A stretch of DNA of 58,989 bases from Micavibrio sp. UBA6139 (GCA_002423285.1 DIVF01000051.1:1-58989); one strand, 5' to 3'. Positions 36,464 to 45,844 are shown, counted from the stretch's first letter. Translations and numbers: made by a program. The notes: a model not told the origin generated them from the letters alone.

Positions 36464-36970
36464 TTATGGCAACAAATCCTTGACCATCATCAGGCATAAA
36501 TCATCATCAACCGGGTAATCCCGCCCGACAATAATCGCGTCCCGGTCATAGGTGACGCCGTACCCGTCCGGCAAATATCCGGCGCGAACATAAAGCCGTT
36601 GGGCCGCGCCATAGGACCGCGTCAAACCAACCGCCAATCCCATCTGTTCACACCCGCGTTCACGGGCAAGGGCTTCGCAAGCCACAACAATCATCGCCCC
36701 CAAACCATGCCCACGGGCATCGGGCAAGACATTCAAATCCTGTAGTTCCGGCATATTAAACCGGGCAAAAAGACTATAAGACGGCGCCCAGTTCACAGCC
36801 GCATAGCCGCACACCAGCCCATCCCGAAACCCCAGCACAACTGAGCGCCCGGATTCCAGCAAACGGCGGGCGTAATCGGGTTCGCTCCGGCTTTGCAAAA
36901 CTGCTTCCAACCCCTCAATCAGGGGGGCATCGTCCAGCGTGGCAAGGCGTGTGGTTAAAACATGGCTCAT
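36464..36970 (-). CDS. GNAT-family N-acetyltransferase
   Basis: 168 residues. GNAT signature VLPDARGHGLGAMIVVACEA (acetyl-CoA loop R/Q-x-x-G-x-G/A around 88-97) and GLTRSYGAAQRLYVRAGYLPDG near the end. Substrate unknown. Start region TATAAA-7 bases-ATG with GGGGT touching the start; divergent from the glycyl-tRNA synthetase gene. Confidence 0.88.
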   Translation of the reverse strand: MSHVLTTRLATLDDAPLIEGLEAVLQSRSEPDYARRLLESGRSVVLGFRDGLVCGYAAVNWAPSYSLFARFNMPELQDLNVLPDARGHGLGAMIVVACEALARERGCEQMGLAVGLTRSYGAAQRLYVRAGYLPDGYGVTYDRDAIIVGRDYPVDDDLCLMMVKDLLP

Positions 36971-37087
36971 ACCCCGATTTATAAAGGATTATCGGGCAGA
37001 TTTACACCCCCGCCCCGCTTTACAGCCCCCCGTAGGCCATATATATGTAATCCATCACTTTTTGACCCATTTTCTTTGAGGAATCCC

Positions 37088-38662
37088 ATGTCCCAGCCCC
37101 AGGCAAAACCAGCCACCGAAACAACCGGCACTGAAAAAGATATGAAGGACATCGTATCCCTGTGCAAACGCCGTGGCTTCATTTTCCCGGCATCGGATAT
37201 CTATGGCGGCATCAACGGTTTTTGGGATTACGGTCCGTTGGGTGTGGAACTGAAAAACAACTTACGCGACCTGTGGTGGAAAACCATGGTCACCTGCCCG
37301 CCATTGGGGCCAAAGGGCACGGCCTATGAAGGTCAACCGGTTGATATCGTCGGCCTCGATTCCTCCATCATCCAAAACCCGAAAGCATGGGAAGCATCAG
37401 GTCACGTGGGTGGGTTCTCTGACCCGATGGTTGATTGCCGCGAAACAAAGCTGCGTTACCGCGCTGACCATTTGATGGCTTATTCATGGAAGCAAGGGAA
37501 CCCGGAAAAACCGGTCTATGTAGCCCTGCAAGACGGCATGGAAGATGAAGATAAACAAAAACGCCTGAAAAAATTGGGCTTCAGCCAGAATTTGGATGAA
37601 TACGATGTCACCCCGCTGACCGATGATCGCATTACATCCAATCTGGATAAAGTATTCGGCCCAGACGCCAAGGAAATCGGCACGCTGACCCCGCCAAAAC
37701 AATTCAACCTGATGTTCCATACCTTCATCGGGGCCACAGGCGGCGAAGATAACAAGGCCTATCTGCGCCCTGAAACCGCACAAGGCATCTTCCTGAACTT
37801 CAAAAACGTCGTGGATTCATCCCGCGTTCGCGTTCCCTTCGGCATTGCCCAGATCGGTAAAGCGTTCCGCAATGAAGTGAACCCGCGCAATTTCATTTTC
37901 CGGTCCCGCGAATTTGAACAAATGGAAATGGAATGGTTCTGCCACCCGGATGAAGCCAAAATCTGGCGTGATTTCTGGTTCGCGGAGCGCACAAAATTCT
38001 GGCAATCCATCGGCTTGAAAAGCGACAATCTACGGATGCGCGACCATGACTCGGATGAATTGTCGCACTACGCGAAGGCAGGTCTTGGCACCGCCGATAT
38101 CGAATACCGCTTCCCGTTCACCGCCCCTGATTTTGGCGAGTTGGAAGGCATCGCGCACCGCTGCGATTTCGACCTGACCCAGCACCAGAAACATTCCGGT
38201 GTGAAACTGGAATATCTGGACCCCGTCACCCAGCAAAAATTCATGCCGCATGTCATTGAACCAGCCGCTGGCCTGACCCGTGGTGTTCTGGCAATGATTA
38301 CGGAGGCCTATACCCCCGACCCATCGCGCCCAAGCGGTGTTTACCTGAACCTGCACCCGGCACTGGCCCCGAAAAAGGCCGCCATCCTGCCGCTGACTGC
38401 GAAGGACGAACATCCGGTAATCGCAACGAAGTTGTATATGGATTTGCGTAATGACTTCGCGGTTGATCTGGACATCAAACAAAACATCGGCAAGCGTTAT
38501 GCCCGTCAGGATGAAATCGGTACACCGTACTGCTTCACCATCGACGACCAAACCGTTGCCGATCAAACTGTGACAGTGCGTGAACGCAACACAATGGCAC
38601 AGGAACGTATTTCACTGGATAACGTTTCTGAATACTTGCGTAAAAATATCCGCGCAATTTAA
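37088..38662 (+). CDS. glyQS: Glycyl-tRNA synthetase, alpha2 (archaeal/eukaryotic) type
   Basis: 524 residues. Class II synthetase charging tRNA-Gly. The fold is the homodimeric type: IVSLCKRRGFIFPASDIYGG, FWDYGPLGVELKNNLRDLWW, motif 2 region FRNEVNPRNFIFRSREFEQM, motif 3 AAGLTRGVLAMITEAY, and an anticodon-binding domain at the end (ILPLTAKDEHPVIATKLY). Most alphaproteobacteria use the unrelated GlyQ/GlyS alpha2-beta2 enzyme, so this form suggests an old transfer. GAGGAA precedes the ATG at 37088; the frame is open further upstream without signals. A terminator follows. Confidence 0.96.
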   Translation: MSQPQAKPATETTGTEKDMKDIVSLCKRRGFIFPASDIYGGINGFWDYGPLGVELKNNLRDLWWKTMVTCPPLGPKGTAYEGQPVDIVGLDSSIIQNPKAWEASGHVGGFSDPMVDCRETKLRYRADHLMAYSWKQGNPEKPVYVALQDGMEDEDKQKRLKKLGFSQNLDEYDVTPLTDDRITSNLDKVFGPDAKEIGTLTPPKQFNLMFHTFIGATGGEDNKAYLRPETAQGIFLNFKNVVDSSRVRVPFGIAQIGKAFRNEVNPRNFIFRSREFEQMEMEWFCHPDEAKIWRDFWFAERTKFWQSIGLKSDNLRMRDHDSDELSHYAKAGLGTADIEYRFPFTAPDFGELEGIAHRCDFDLTQHQKHSGVKLEYLDPVTQQKFMPHVIEPAAGLTRGVLAMITEAYTPDPSRPSGVYLNLHPALAPKKAAILPLTAKDEHPVIATKLYMDLRNDFAVDLDIKQNIGKRYARQDEIGTPYCFTIDDQTVADQTVTVRERNTMAQERISLDNVSEYLRKNIRAI

Positions 38663-38685
38663 TGAAATAATTTGGAACTTTTTTG

Positions 38686-38717
38686 AAAACAGGCTTCCTG
38701 ATCGGAGGCCTGTTTTT
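38686..38717 (+). terminator. Terminator after glycyl-tRNA synthetase
   Basis: AAAACAGGCTTCC and GGAGGCCTGTTTT pair over 13 bp with one G-U; TTTTT ends the stem. Confidence 0.85.
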
Positions 38718-38803
38718 CTATGGGCCGCGACATAGCTTAGTCACCGGACGTCCTTTAAACGTTGAATAAAGATAATTGATCAATCTTTTTTTGGAGAACA
38801 CAC

Positions 38804-39346
38804 ATGTCAGTCAAAACATCGCGCAAAAGCGTTACGCCAACCATGGAATACTCATCAGAAAAATCCCTGGATAATTTATTCATGGACATGCTGAAAGACA
38901 TTTATTACGCCGAGAAGAAAATTGCGAAAGCTTTACCAAAGATGGTTAAGGCTTCTCAATGCGAAAAACTCAGCACTGCTTTTGAAGACCATCTTCAAGA
39001 AACCCACGGCCAGCTTGAACGCTTGGAAGAAATATTCGAGATCATGGGCAAAAAGCCCGTTGGAAAAAAATGCCCGGCGATCGAAGGTATTTTAGAAGAA
39101 GGCGACGAGATCATGAAGGAATTCAAAGGCTCCCGTGCCCTTGATGCTGGTTTGATCGCTGCCGCACAGGCAGTTGAACATTATGAGATTGGCCGCTATG
39201 GCACGCTGCGGGCCTGGGCGCTGGAACTGGGGTACATGGATGCCGTCAAACTTCTTGAAAAGACATTGAAGGAAGAAACAATGTGCAATGAGCATCTCAC
39301 CGAAATGGCCGATGGCGGCTATAACGAACTAGCCCGCGCAGCCTAA
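38804..39346 (+). CDS. DUF892 (YciE-like) ferritin-like protein
   Basis: 180 residues. After ~17 variable residues comes the DUF892 four-helix domain: LDNLFMDMLKDIYYAEKKIA, HLQETHGQLERLEEIFEIMG, then AAAQAVEHYEIGRYGTLRAW and EETMCNEHLTEMA. The E, H and ExxH residues that could bind a di-iron centre are present (EKK near 38, ETHGQ, QAVEHYE, EETMCNEH). Usually part of general stress regulons. TGGAG precedes the ATG; terminator downstream. Confidence 0.93.
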   Translation: MSVKTSRKSVTPTMEYSSEKSLDNLFMDMLKDIYYAEKKIAKALPKMVKASQCEKLSTAFEDHLQETHGQLERLEEIFEIMGKKPVGKKCPAIEGILEEGDEIMKEFKGSRALDAGLIAAAQAVEHYEIGRYGTLRAWALELGYMDAVKLLEKTLKEETMCNEHLTEMADGGYNELARAA

Positions 39347-39361
39347 TAAGAAAATTCATGG

Positions 39362-39398
39362 AAACCCGGCTCGGGCATGCCCTGAGCTGGGTTTTTAT
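39362..39398 (+). terminator. Terminator after the DUF892 gene
   Basis: AAACCCGGCTCGGG and CCCTGAGCTGGGTTT pair with two G-U pairs, loop CATG, followed by TT. It overlaps the last codons of the convergent gene at 39395. Confidence 0.85.
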
Positions 39399-40435
39399 AT
39401 GGACGGATGCAGGGCATTTTGAGATGGGTAAATTTCAATCTCATTGCCTGAATGATCACGGATGGAATGGAGGAATTCGATTTCCTCGATACGCGGTTGG
39501 ATGCTGAAAAAGCGGGCATCGCTCAGGCCGTGCACAATCAGGCCTTTTTCAGCCAGAATTTTATGCGATTCCCTTGGCACATCATTCGGCCCCCATCCCG
39601 GTGCAGTGACCAGAACGGGCATGACATCAACACCTGCGCGGTTGAAATGCGCGGTCAGGCTGTCCTTATATTTCTTATCGCATGCGGTTTGTCCCAACAA
39701 ATGGCTGAGACCGCAATCTTGCACATAAACATCAACATTTTTCGTGCGCAGGTCCTTTAGGCCCTGCTCAAAAATCACAGTATTCCTGCGTGCGATACCA
39801 TTGGGTGAAAATACCGAAATGCAGCTCAAGCGCATCAACCATGACTGGAACCGGTTATCATTCTGCCGCCGCAACACATTCAATGTCACAGGATCACGTA
39901 AATCAATCTGGCACTGGGAATCGGAATAGGTTTTTGCCACGTCATTGGCATGCACCGGAATATTATTGTGATAGTAAAACGCCATCAGGTTTTTATAAGC
40001 GGCAGGCGCTTCCTGCGGCAGGCACAGCGTATGGAATGTTTCAATCAATTTTCGCCCGTCATGATCGGGGCCGCTGATGCGTTCACGCAAATCTTCTGGA
40101 ATGCGGTACAGGAAATCATCAGCCAAGGCTTTATCAACCAGATTGTGTTCCATTTCCAAACCGCACGCCAATGACACAGGCGATGCCCCGTTCAAAAGCC
40201 GCCCCACCCCGCCCTGACGAAAGGTCTTATGCGCGGTTGTGTCATGCAATTCACCAATCACCACCACCAACGGGCGCGCGCCTGAACGCTTCCGCACTTC
40301 TGCCTCCAGCGCATCCCAAGCCGGACGCATATCCAGCGGGTCGGCGGCACATGACACAGTCAAAAACCCATCCGTCCCGCGCACAGCCGCAGCGGGATTA
40401 AAGGATGTCCGACTTTTTCGAGAGAATTGAGCCAT
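39395..40435 (-). CDS. Hypothetical protein with a GExHD motif
   Basis: 346 residues, no signal peptide. VVVIGELHDTTAHK (57-70) and GLEMEHN recall the GExH motif of the ChaN/EreA/TraB superfamily, whose members bind metal or haem or cleave esters and peptides; IPVHANDVAK and VLVTAPGWGPNDVP could supply further residues. Overall similarity to any member is too weak to name. A TTGACA lies about 30 bases upstream on the minus strand (40465-40470). Confidence 0.75.
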   Translation of the reverse strand: MAQFSRKSRTSFNPAAAVRGTDGFLTVSCAADPLDMRPAWDALEAEVRKRSGARPLVVVIGELHDTTAHKTFRQGGVGRLLNGASPVSLACGLEMEHNLVDKALADDFLYRIPEDLRERISGPDHDGRKLIETFHTLCLPQEAPAAYKNLMAFYYHNNIPVHANDVAKTYSDSQCQIDLRDPVTLNVLRRQNDNRFQSWLMRLSCISVFSPNGIARRNTVIFEQGLKDLRTKNVDVYVQDCGLSHLLGQTACDKKYKDSLTAHFNRAGVDVMPVLVTAPGWGPNDVPRESHKILAEKGLIVHGLSDARFFSIQPRIEEIEFLHSIRDHSGNEIEIYPSQNALHPSI

Positions 40436-40488
40436 CGCGCTATAGTGCCGCGATCATATTATTATGTCAACAAAACTGAGTGGGGCCT

Positions 40489-40995
40489 TTAAGGACTTGG
40501 AATAACACCAAAAGGCGTCACATCCAGACGATAGCGCCGAAACGCCGTAATCGGCGCCGCCTGCCCGCTATATAAGACAGGCACGGATGGATAAAGGGTG
40601 TGAAGCTCCGCTGCCGCCGCAGAAGCCGCAGCCCCTTCCGCCTCAAACGGGGTCAGATAAAGTGTCTTATGATCCGCAGCCGCCTGATTAAAAATGGAAT
40701 GGCCAAGCGCGACAGCGTGACCCTGACGCTTCACCCGCGCAGAAATTTGTCCCACTGTGGTGACATCCTTCGATACCAAACCATCATATAATGTCGCCGC
40801 TGCAACAATCACCCCGTCTTCGTTCAAGCGTACGATGTAACGCGCCGCCTTCTCCAGATACAAAAGCGGCATGGGATTGTTGCCCTTGCGACCCGACAGG
40901 TCCTTCAGGATAAAATCATTCTCAACATGGGCCCGGGCTGCTTTTTCCAGTCCCGCAGCATCAAGAAAAACATTTTTATAAAAAGACATCCCCAT
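40489..40995 (-). CDS. Hypothetical protein, possible GNAT fold
   Basis: 168 residues. ARYIVRLNEDGVIVAAATLY followed by VTTVGQISARVKRQGHAVAL and a helix/strand end resemble the core of GNAT acetyltransferases, but the acetyl-CoA loop is not convincing. The second Met (MSFYKN, 40989) is an alternative start. It follows the S49 peptidase gene by 17 bases on the same strand. Confidence 0.65.
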   Translation of the reverse strand: MGMSFYKNVFLDAAGLEKAARAHVENDFILKDLSGRKGNNPMPLLYLEKAARYIVRLNEDGVIVAAATLYDGLVSKDVTTVGQISARVKRQGHAVALGHSIFNQAAADHKTLYLTPFEAEGAAASAAAAELHTLYPSVPVLYSGQAAPITAFRRYRLDVTPFGVIPSP

Positions 40996-41012
40996 TGCCC
41001 CCGTTTATATTT

Positions 41013-41930
41013 TTATAGTCCAAACCGTGACCAGACCGCCCGGTCTTCCACAGTTGATAAAATATCATCGGCTAAACCATGCCCCAATGCCGCACGACCC
41101 GTTGGGATCAAGGACAAGGGAAATGGCATTTTCTTATCGGGTGACATTTCGATGAAACGAACATCTTCGCCGTATTTTTCCCGCATCGTCGCGTGAACAC
41201 CGCCCACCCCGTCAACCAGCCCCATATCAAGAGCCGCCGAACCGGTCCAGAAACGGCCCTGAAATAATTCATCATCGGTACCGTTCAAACGACCACCCCG
41301 GCGATCCTTTACCCAGTCAATGAAATGGGCGTGCATCTGTATTTGAATTTCCTTTAACCGGGAAACATCGCCGGGTTTTTCTGGCAGGAAAGGGTCGAGC
41401 ATCGATTTATCGCGCCCCGACGTATAAAGGCGGCGTTTCACCCCATGCTTATCCATAAAATCTTCAAAGCCAAACCCGGCGGAAATAACGCCAATCGACC
41501 CGACAATCGAGGTTTCCTGAACATAGATGTCATCCGCCGCGCAGGCTAACCAGTACCCACCGGATGCCGCCACGTCTTCCACAAACGCGGTGACGGTGAT
41601 GGCTTTTGCTTCGGCCTTTTCGCGGATCAACCCGGCAATCAGTTGTGATTGCGCCGGGGCACCGCCCGGTGAATTGATCACCAGAACGACCACAGGGGCC
41701 TTTGGTATGGAAAAGGCCTTGTCGATCAGTTTGGACAGGCGGGCATAGGACAACCCACCCCGCTTCATCGATGCGTCGGCAATGACCCCGGATAAACGAA
41801 TGACTGGAATCTTCGGCCCGCCCTTAAAAAACTTTCCAAGCATGGGGCCAACCACCGGCAAGCCAGACAGCTTGCTGAGGTTCAGGGGAGAGTCATCGTC
41901 CAGGGATTTTTCATTGAATGGGTCTGTCAT
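41013..41930 (-). CDS. S49 family serine peptidase (SppA/SohB-like)
   Basis: 305 residues, one S49 domain (short SppA form). VLVINSPGGAPAQSQL (83-98), the nucleophile S123 in VAASGGYWLA and the general base K175 in GRDKSMLDPF are all present. No clear membrane helix at the N-terminus, unlike most SppA, so the location is uncertain. No Shine-Dalgarno; TATACA lies 8 bases before the ATG, so the mRNA may be leaderless. Confidence 0.9.
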   Translation of the reverse strand: MTDPFNEKSLDDDSPLNLSKLSGLPVVGPMLGKFFKGGPKIPVIRLSGVIADASMKRGGLSYARLSKLIDKAFSIPKAPVVVLVINSPGGAPAQSQLIAGLIREKAEAKAITVTAFVEDVAASGGYWLACAADDIYVQETSIVGSIGVISAGFGFEDFMDKHGVKRRLYTSGRDKSMLDPFLPEKPGDVSRLKEIQIQMHAHFIDWVKDRRGGRLNGTDDELFQGRFWTGSAALDMGLVDGVGGVHATMREKYGEDVRFIEMSPDKKMPFPLSLIPTGRAALGHGLADDILSTVEDRAVWSRFGL

Positions 41931-41938
41931 GATGATTT

Positions 41939-41967
41939 TGTATACAACAGGACGGTGCAGAATTGAA
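41939..41967 (-). promoter_or_regulatory. Possible promoter for leaderless S49 peptidase mRNA
   Basis: On the minus strand TTCAAT (41962-41967), 17 bases, TATACA (41939-41944); a start 7-9 bases on would coincide with the ATG at 41930. The -35 box is weak. Confidence 0.35.
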
Positions 41968-41982
41968 GTCGCAGACTCTATT

Positions 41983-42720
41983 TCAGAACAAAGCATCCCC
42001 CGCGCGAAGCACCCGCTCTGCTGCGTCCGTATAGGAGCCATCCGCATTATGGATAATAAGCCCCGCATGCAAAATCGCCGGGGTGCGCCGTTCTTTGCGC
42101 GCACGAATAACCACCCGCTTTGCAGCCTCCCCGGCATGGGGCCACAGAGGAAAAATCTCGCAATGTCCGTATCTTCGCCCGAAACATTGAATGATCTTAT
42201 CAACCATATCGGCACGGTGGATCATGGTGAGCATGCCGCCCGGTTTTAAATTATCAAATGCACAATCAATCCAATCCCTTAAGTCTATATCATCATCCAG
42301 ATGGCCAAGCGCTGTGGCGCGTGGTTTATCGGGCGATGGCATGTAACTTCCGGTGGGCAGGAAAGGCGGATTGCAAAGAACGTGGTCAAACCGTTGAGAT
42401 GGATCAGAAACTCTAAAGCTGCGGATATCACCTTGAATAAATTCGCAACGACCAGTATCGCCATTGAGTGAAACATTTTTCATTGCTAAATCAACATACT
42501 CCGCCTGAATCTCAACCCCCGTCATCAGGACACCCGAAATCCGGTGGCGCAGGCAAAAACTGGCTCCGCCAACACCGCACCCCATATCCAAAACCCGGTC
42601 GCCCGGTTTTGCGGGGCAAGCGGCAGCCAGAATAACGGAATCAAGTGACGTCCTGAATCCTCCCTCCACGGGTTGGAGAAGGCGAACAGATTTCCCAAGG
42701 ACAAAAATTTCCTGCGTCAT
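41983..42720 (-). CDS. TrmN6-like SAM-dependent methyltransferase
   Basis: 245 residues. Rossmann methyltransferase with VLDMGCGVGGASFCL (SAM loop) and the N6-adenine motif CNPPF, preceded by LLQPVEGGFRTSLDSVILAA as in tRNA1-Val (adenine37-N6) methyltransferase and its alphaproteobacterial relatives. Likely modifies A37 of a tRNA or a related base. The ATG at 42720 gives the usual MTQEIFVLGKSVRLLQP start; upstream in-frame codons overlap the divergent gene's leader. Confidence 0.88.
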   Translation of the reverse strand: MTQEIFVLGKSVRLLQPVEGGFRTSLDSVILAAACPAKPGDRVLDMGCGVGGASFCLRHRISGVLMTGVEIQAEYVDLAMKNVSLNGDTGRCEFIQGDIRSFRVSDPSQRFDHVLCNPPFLPTGSYMPSPDKPRATALGHLDDDIDLRDWIDCAFDNLKPGGMLTMIHRADMVDKIIQCFGRRYGHCEIFPLWPHAGEAAKRVVIRARKERRTPAILHAGLIIHNADGSYTDAAERVLRAGDALF

Positions 42721-42814
42721 AAATTCACATGTAACCCATTCAGGGGCGATATGCCACACCCCACTTATTGCCCCCCTCTTGCCCTGCCCAAAACCTTCCT
42801 TTATGAAAGGCAAC

Positions 42815-43396
42815 ATGGAAACAAAACCCGACACGCTGCCATTATTTCGTAAAACCTCTGCCATCGCTTTGTTCAAGGGATGGGTGGCACTGCTGGCTTC
42901 TTTTATCCTGTGCCTGGGGGCTCAGATCCCGGCGCTATCCAAAATTCAAACCCCGGAAAATCCTTTGATCGCATCTTATATGGTGTCGGGGATTGGTATC
43001 GGGGCGGCCATTTGCGCGTTTGCGGTTCTGCTGACCCTGCCTGCGCTGGCGCGCCTGTCCGGGACACCGCGTAATTTCATGCATCATTATGTTATCACCC
43101 CCACCCTTTGGACCGGGTTGATGGGCATGGCGCTGGGCGCGGTTGCGGCCTTCCTTGGCCTTCAAACCGGGCAAGCCCCCGTTCCGGCATTCTTCGCTAC
43201 TTATATAGTGTGCTTTATCACCCTGATCGTTCCGGTGTTGATGACATCCGTATCTTACTGGTTCCTGCTGATCCGCCCCGCCGCCGGGCATGAGGGCGGT
43301 GCACAGGCCGTGACTCTTTACTCCTCGCTTCTTATTTTATGGAATGTGTATTGCTATGTCATCGCCAGCGCCCTCATCCACCTGCCAAGCGCCTAA
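42815..43396 (+). CDS. Inner membrane protein, unknown
   Basis: 193 residues with about five membrane helices (near 18-38, 55-75, 95-118, 127-150 and 165-185). No family recognised. AAAGGC lies before the ATG at 42815; an ATG 12 codons upstream is less likely. It precedes the polyprenyl synthase by about 50 bases. Confidence 0.7.
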   Translation: METKPDTLPLFRKTSAIALFKGWVALLASFILCLGAQIPALSKIQTPENPLIASYMVSGIGIGAAICAFAVLLTLPALARLSGTPRNFMHHYVITPTLWTGLMGMALGAVAAFLGLQTGQAPVPAFFATYIVCFITLIVPVLMTSVSYWFLLIRPAAGHEGGAQAVTLYSSLLILWNVYCYVIASALIHLPSA

Positions 43397-43445
43397 AGTG
43401 ATGAAGCCCCTTGCCGCAACCGCAACCATGCTTTAATTCAAATCC

Positions 43446-44465
43446 ATGACCGCAAACACCGCATCCTTGAAACCTGCCGATAAAGCCGCCCACCCGCTGG
43501 ATCAATTATCCGCGCTGCTGGGTGATGATATGCAGCACGTCAATGCGATGATTATCAAGAATATGCATTCCGATGTGCAACTCATCCCACAACTGGCCGC
43601 CTATCTGATCGCCGCTGGTGGGAAACGCATTCGCCCGCTTTTGACGCTGGCCTCCACACGCCTTTATGGCGACATGGGTCCGCGCCCCTATGGCCTGTCG
43701 GCATCAGTTGAATTCATTCACACCGCCACCTTGCTACATGATGATGTGGTGGATGAAAGCGTTGAGCGTCGCGGGAAATCTTCCGCCAATATCGTCTTTG
43801 GCAATCAGGCCAGCGTTCTGGTTGGTGACTTTCTGTTCTCCCGCGCTTTCCAGTTGATGGTGGCGGATGGCTCGCTCGATGTCCTTCGCATTCTCTCCAC
43901 CGCTTCCGCCGTGATCGCGGAAGGTGAAGTGTTGCAACTGGCGGCGGCCAATGACACTTCGACCAGCCTCGACCAATATAAAAACATCATCGCCGCCAAG
44001 ACAGCGGCCCTCTTCTCCGCCGCTTGCGAAATCGGCCCGATCATTGCCGGGTCCGGCGCACAAGCCCAGCAAGCGATGCGCGATTACGGCCATAACCTCG
44101 GCATGGCATTTCAGATTGCCGATGACGTTTTGGATTACACTGCCGATGAAGCAAAACTGGGTAAGACCGTTGGCGATGATTTCCGTGAAGGAAAACTGAC
44201 CGCCCCCGTTTTGATGGCGCTCGAAAAAGCCAATGATGAAGAACGCGCCTTTTGGACCCGCACCATGGGTGAATTGAACCAGCAGGATGGCGATCTTGCC
44301 ACCGCGAAAGCGATCCTGAAACGTCACGGTGCCATCGAAGCCGGTCTGGTCATGGCGCGGGATTATGCCGCCGCTGGCCACGCCGCCCTGAACACCGCCC
44401 CGCCATCGCCCCTGCGCGATGCATTGGCTGCGGTCCTTGATTTCGCCGTTGAGCGCGACCATTAA
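43446..44465 (+). CDS. ispB: Polyprenyl (octaprenyl) diphosphate synthase
   Basis: 339 residues. Long-chain trans-prenyltransferase making the quinone side chain. First Asp-rich motif DDVVDE (99-104) in ATLLHDDVVDESVERRG, second in FQIADDVLDYTAD (223-234), GGKRIRPLL (58-66) near the start. Chain length cannot be read from sequence; ubiquinone-10 is usual in alphaproteobacteria. No ribosome binding site is evident. Confidence 0.93.
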   Translation: MTANTASLKPADKAAHPLDQLSALLGDDMQHVNAMIIKNMHSDVQLIPQLAAYLIAAGGKRIRPLLTLASTRLYGDMGPRPYGLSASVEFIHTATLLHDDVVDESVERRGKSSANIVFGNQASVLVGDFLFSRAFQLMVADGSLDVLRILSTASAVIAEGEVLQLAAANDTSTSLDQYKNIIAAKTAALFSAACEIGPIIAGSGAQAQQAMRDYGHNLGMAFQIADDVLDYTADEAKLGKTVGDDFREGKLTAPVLMALEKANDEERAFWTRTMGELNQQDGDLATAKAILKRHGAIEAGLVMARDYAAAGHAALNTAPPSPLRDALAAVLDFAVERDH

Positions 44466-44537
44466 GGGTTTTTGACCCCACCGCACACCGATTCAGCCAA
44501 TATTTCCCCTTTTCTGCCCCCGAACATTAGAAAAACC

Positions 44538-44566
44538 TTGCATTCGCCCTCTTTTTTAATTATGTT
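44538..44566 (+). promoter_or_regulatory. Promoter of the small lipoprotein gene
   Basis: TTGCAT (44538-44543), 17 bases, TATGTT (44561-44566), 28 bases before the ATG. Confidence 0.6.
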
Positions 44567-44594
44567 AAATCATCATTTTGAGAGGGTATCCGCC

Positions 44595-44864
44595 ATGAGC
44601 ACAAAAACAAAGCTGGCTACAATCGCATCATCCTTCGCCTTGGCCGTTGGCCTGACTGGTTGCGGTGACGCCCATATCTCCACCGAACAAGCCTATTGCG
44701 AATTCGACGACACCGCCAAATATCCGGTCCGTATCGTTGACACCCAAGAAGGCCACATTGTTCACGAAGGCGGCTATAAACGCTTTGAAATCGACAAAGA
44801 AGCCGGCACCTGCACCTATCGCCACAACAGCGGTGATGGTTTTGTTTATTCGATGAAGCCGTAG
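44595..44864 (+). CDS. Small lipoprotein
   Basis: 89 residues. Short signal peptide with lipobox LTGC (Cys near residue 22); mature part about 67 residues with two more Cys (AYCEFDD; GTCTYRH) that may pair. No family recognised. GAGAGGG lies 8 bases before the ATG. A monocistronic gene with clear promoter and terminator. Confidence 0.8.
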   Translation: MSTKTKLATIASSFALAVGLTGCGDAHISTEQAYCEFDDTAKYPVRIVDTQEGHIVHEGGYKRFEIDKEAGTCTYRHNSGDGFVYSMKP

Positions 44865-44890
44865 AAATTTAAAAAAGAATTTCCAGTTTT

Positions 44891-44923
44891 AAAAATGCCG
44901 CCAATATTTTGGGCGGCATTTTT
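44891..44923 (+). terminator. Terminator after the lipoprotein gene
   Basis: AAAAATGCCGCC and GGCGGCATTTTT pair over 12 bp; loop AATATTTTG. Confidence 0.9.
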
Positions 44924-45128
44924 GTATCTACACAATCGTATTCAAAACAGTTTAAGACAAAATCTCTCAATCATAATTTCCCGCAGAGATCCGGCATATT
45001 ATTTTCCATGCGCGGGAAAATGGGGCGAGTGTCCTGAAATATAACCCGGCCAGAGGTTACCATACTGACATTGTGGCCTATGTTCTATTCGAGACCAGAT
45101 TGAGTCTAAAAACACGAGAGGACTTATT

Positions 45129-45788
45129 ATGCTGAAATTATCTTATTTTTTAACCGGGGTTCTTGCCCTGATGATGATGGTTCCAACTGCGGCACGTGCA
45201 CAAACTTCACCGCAATATGAATGGAAACGTCTTGATTATAGTCACTTTAGAACATTGTCAGTCGAAGATCAGTTACGCCTGCGTGTGTACCGCGAATATG
45301 AACAGCGTGAGCCCTGCCAGAATTACCGCGAACTGCCAATTGATCTGATGGTTGAGGATTGCAAACTGTACCACCGTGTTGCATTGCCTGTGCCCGTCCC
45401 TGTACCGGCTCCGTTGCCAGTTGCTCAACCTGCACCGGCACCAGCACCAAAAGTCATTTCCAGCTATGAAGTTTTCTTCTCACTGGATAGTTCATCACTG
45501 AGCGCGTCTGCCAATTCGGAACTTGATAAGGCCGCAGCCGAGATTACCCATTACAATCCGGCCAGTGTTGTTGTTGCGGGTTACACCGATACATCAGGTA
45601 CTGCGAAGTACAATGATGCCCTGTCGGCAAAACGTGCAGCCACCGTATCAGCGGGCCTGACCAAACGCGGTGTTGAAAACACTGTTTTGAATCAAGAAGC
45701 CCACGGCCAGGACAACCTGAAAGTGCCAACAGCGGATAATGTCCCTGAAGCCCAAAACCGCCGTACGGTTGTTCAGTTTTTGAAATAG
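45129..45788 (+). CDS. OmpA-like periplasmic/outer-membrane protein
   Basis: 219 residues. Signal peptide cleaved after ARA (residue 24). A short N-terminal domain (25-85), a Pro/Val/Ala linker (VPVPVPAPLPVAQPAPAPAP), then the OmpA C-terminal peptidoglycan-binding domain (115-219): YEVFFSLDSSSLSASANSEL, VVVAGYTDTSGTAKYNDALS, KRAATVSAGL, EAQNRRTVVQFL. No beta-barrel is seen, so it may be periplasmic. Confidence 0.92.
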   Translation: MLKLSYFLTGVLALMMMVPTAARAQTSPQYEWKRLDYSHFRTLSVEDQLRLRVYREYEQREPCQNYRELPIDLMVEDCKLYHRVALPVPVPVPAPLPVAQPAPAPAPKVISSYEVFFSLDSSSLSASANSELDKAAAEITHYNPASVVVAGYTDTSGTAKYNDALSAKRAATVSAGLTKRGVENTVLNQEAHGQDNLKVPTADNVPEAQNRRTVVQFLK

Positions 45789-45814
45789 CCACATAAAGCG
45801 CTTTAATGACTGAC

Positions 45815-45844
45815 AAAGCCCCCGGTTCCGCCGGGGGCTTTTCT
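45815..45844 (+). terminator. Terminator after the OmpA-like gene
   Basis: AAGCCCCCGG and CCGGGGGCTT with loop TTCCG, followed by TTCT. Confidence 0.9.
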
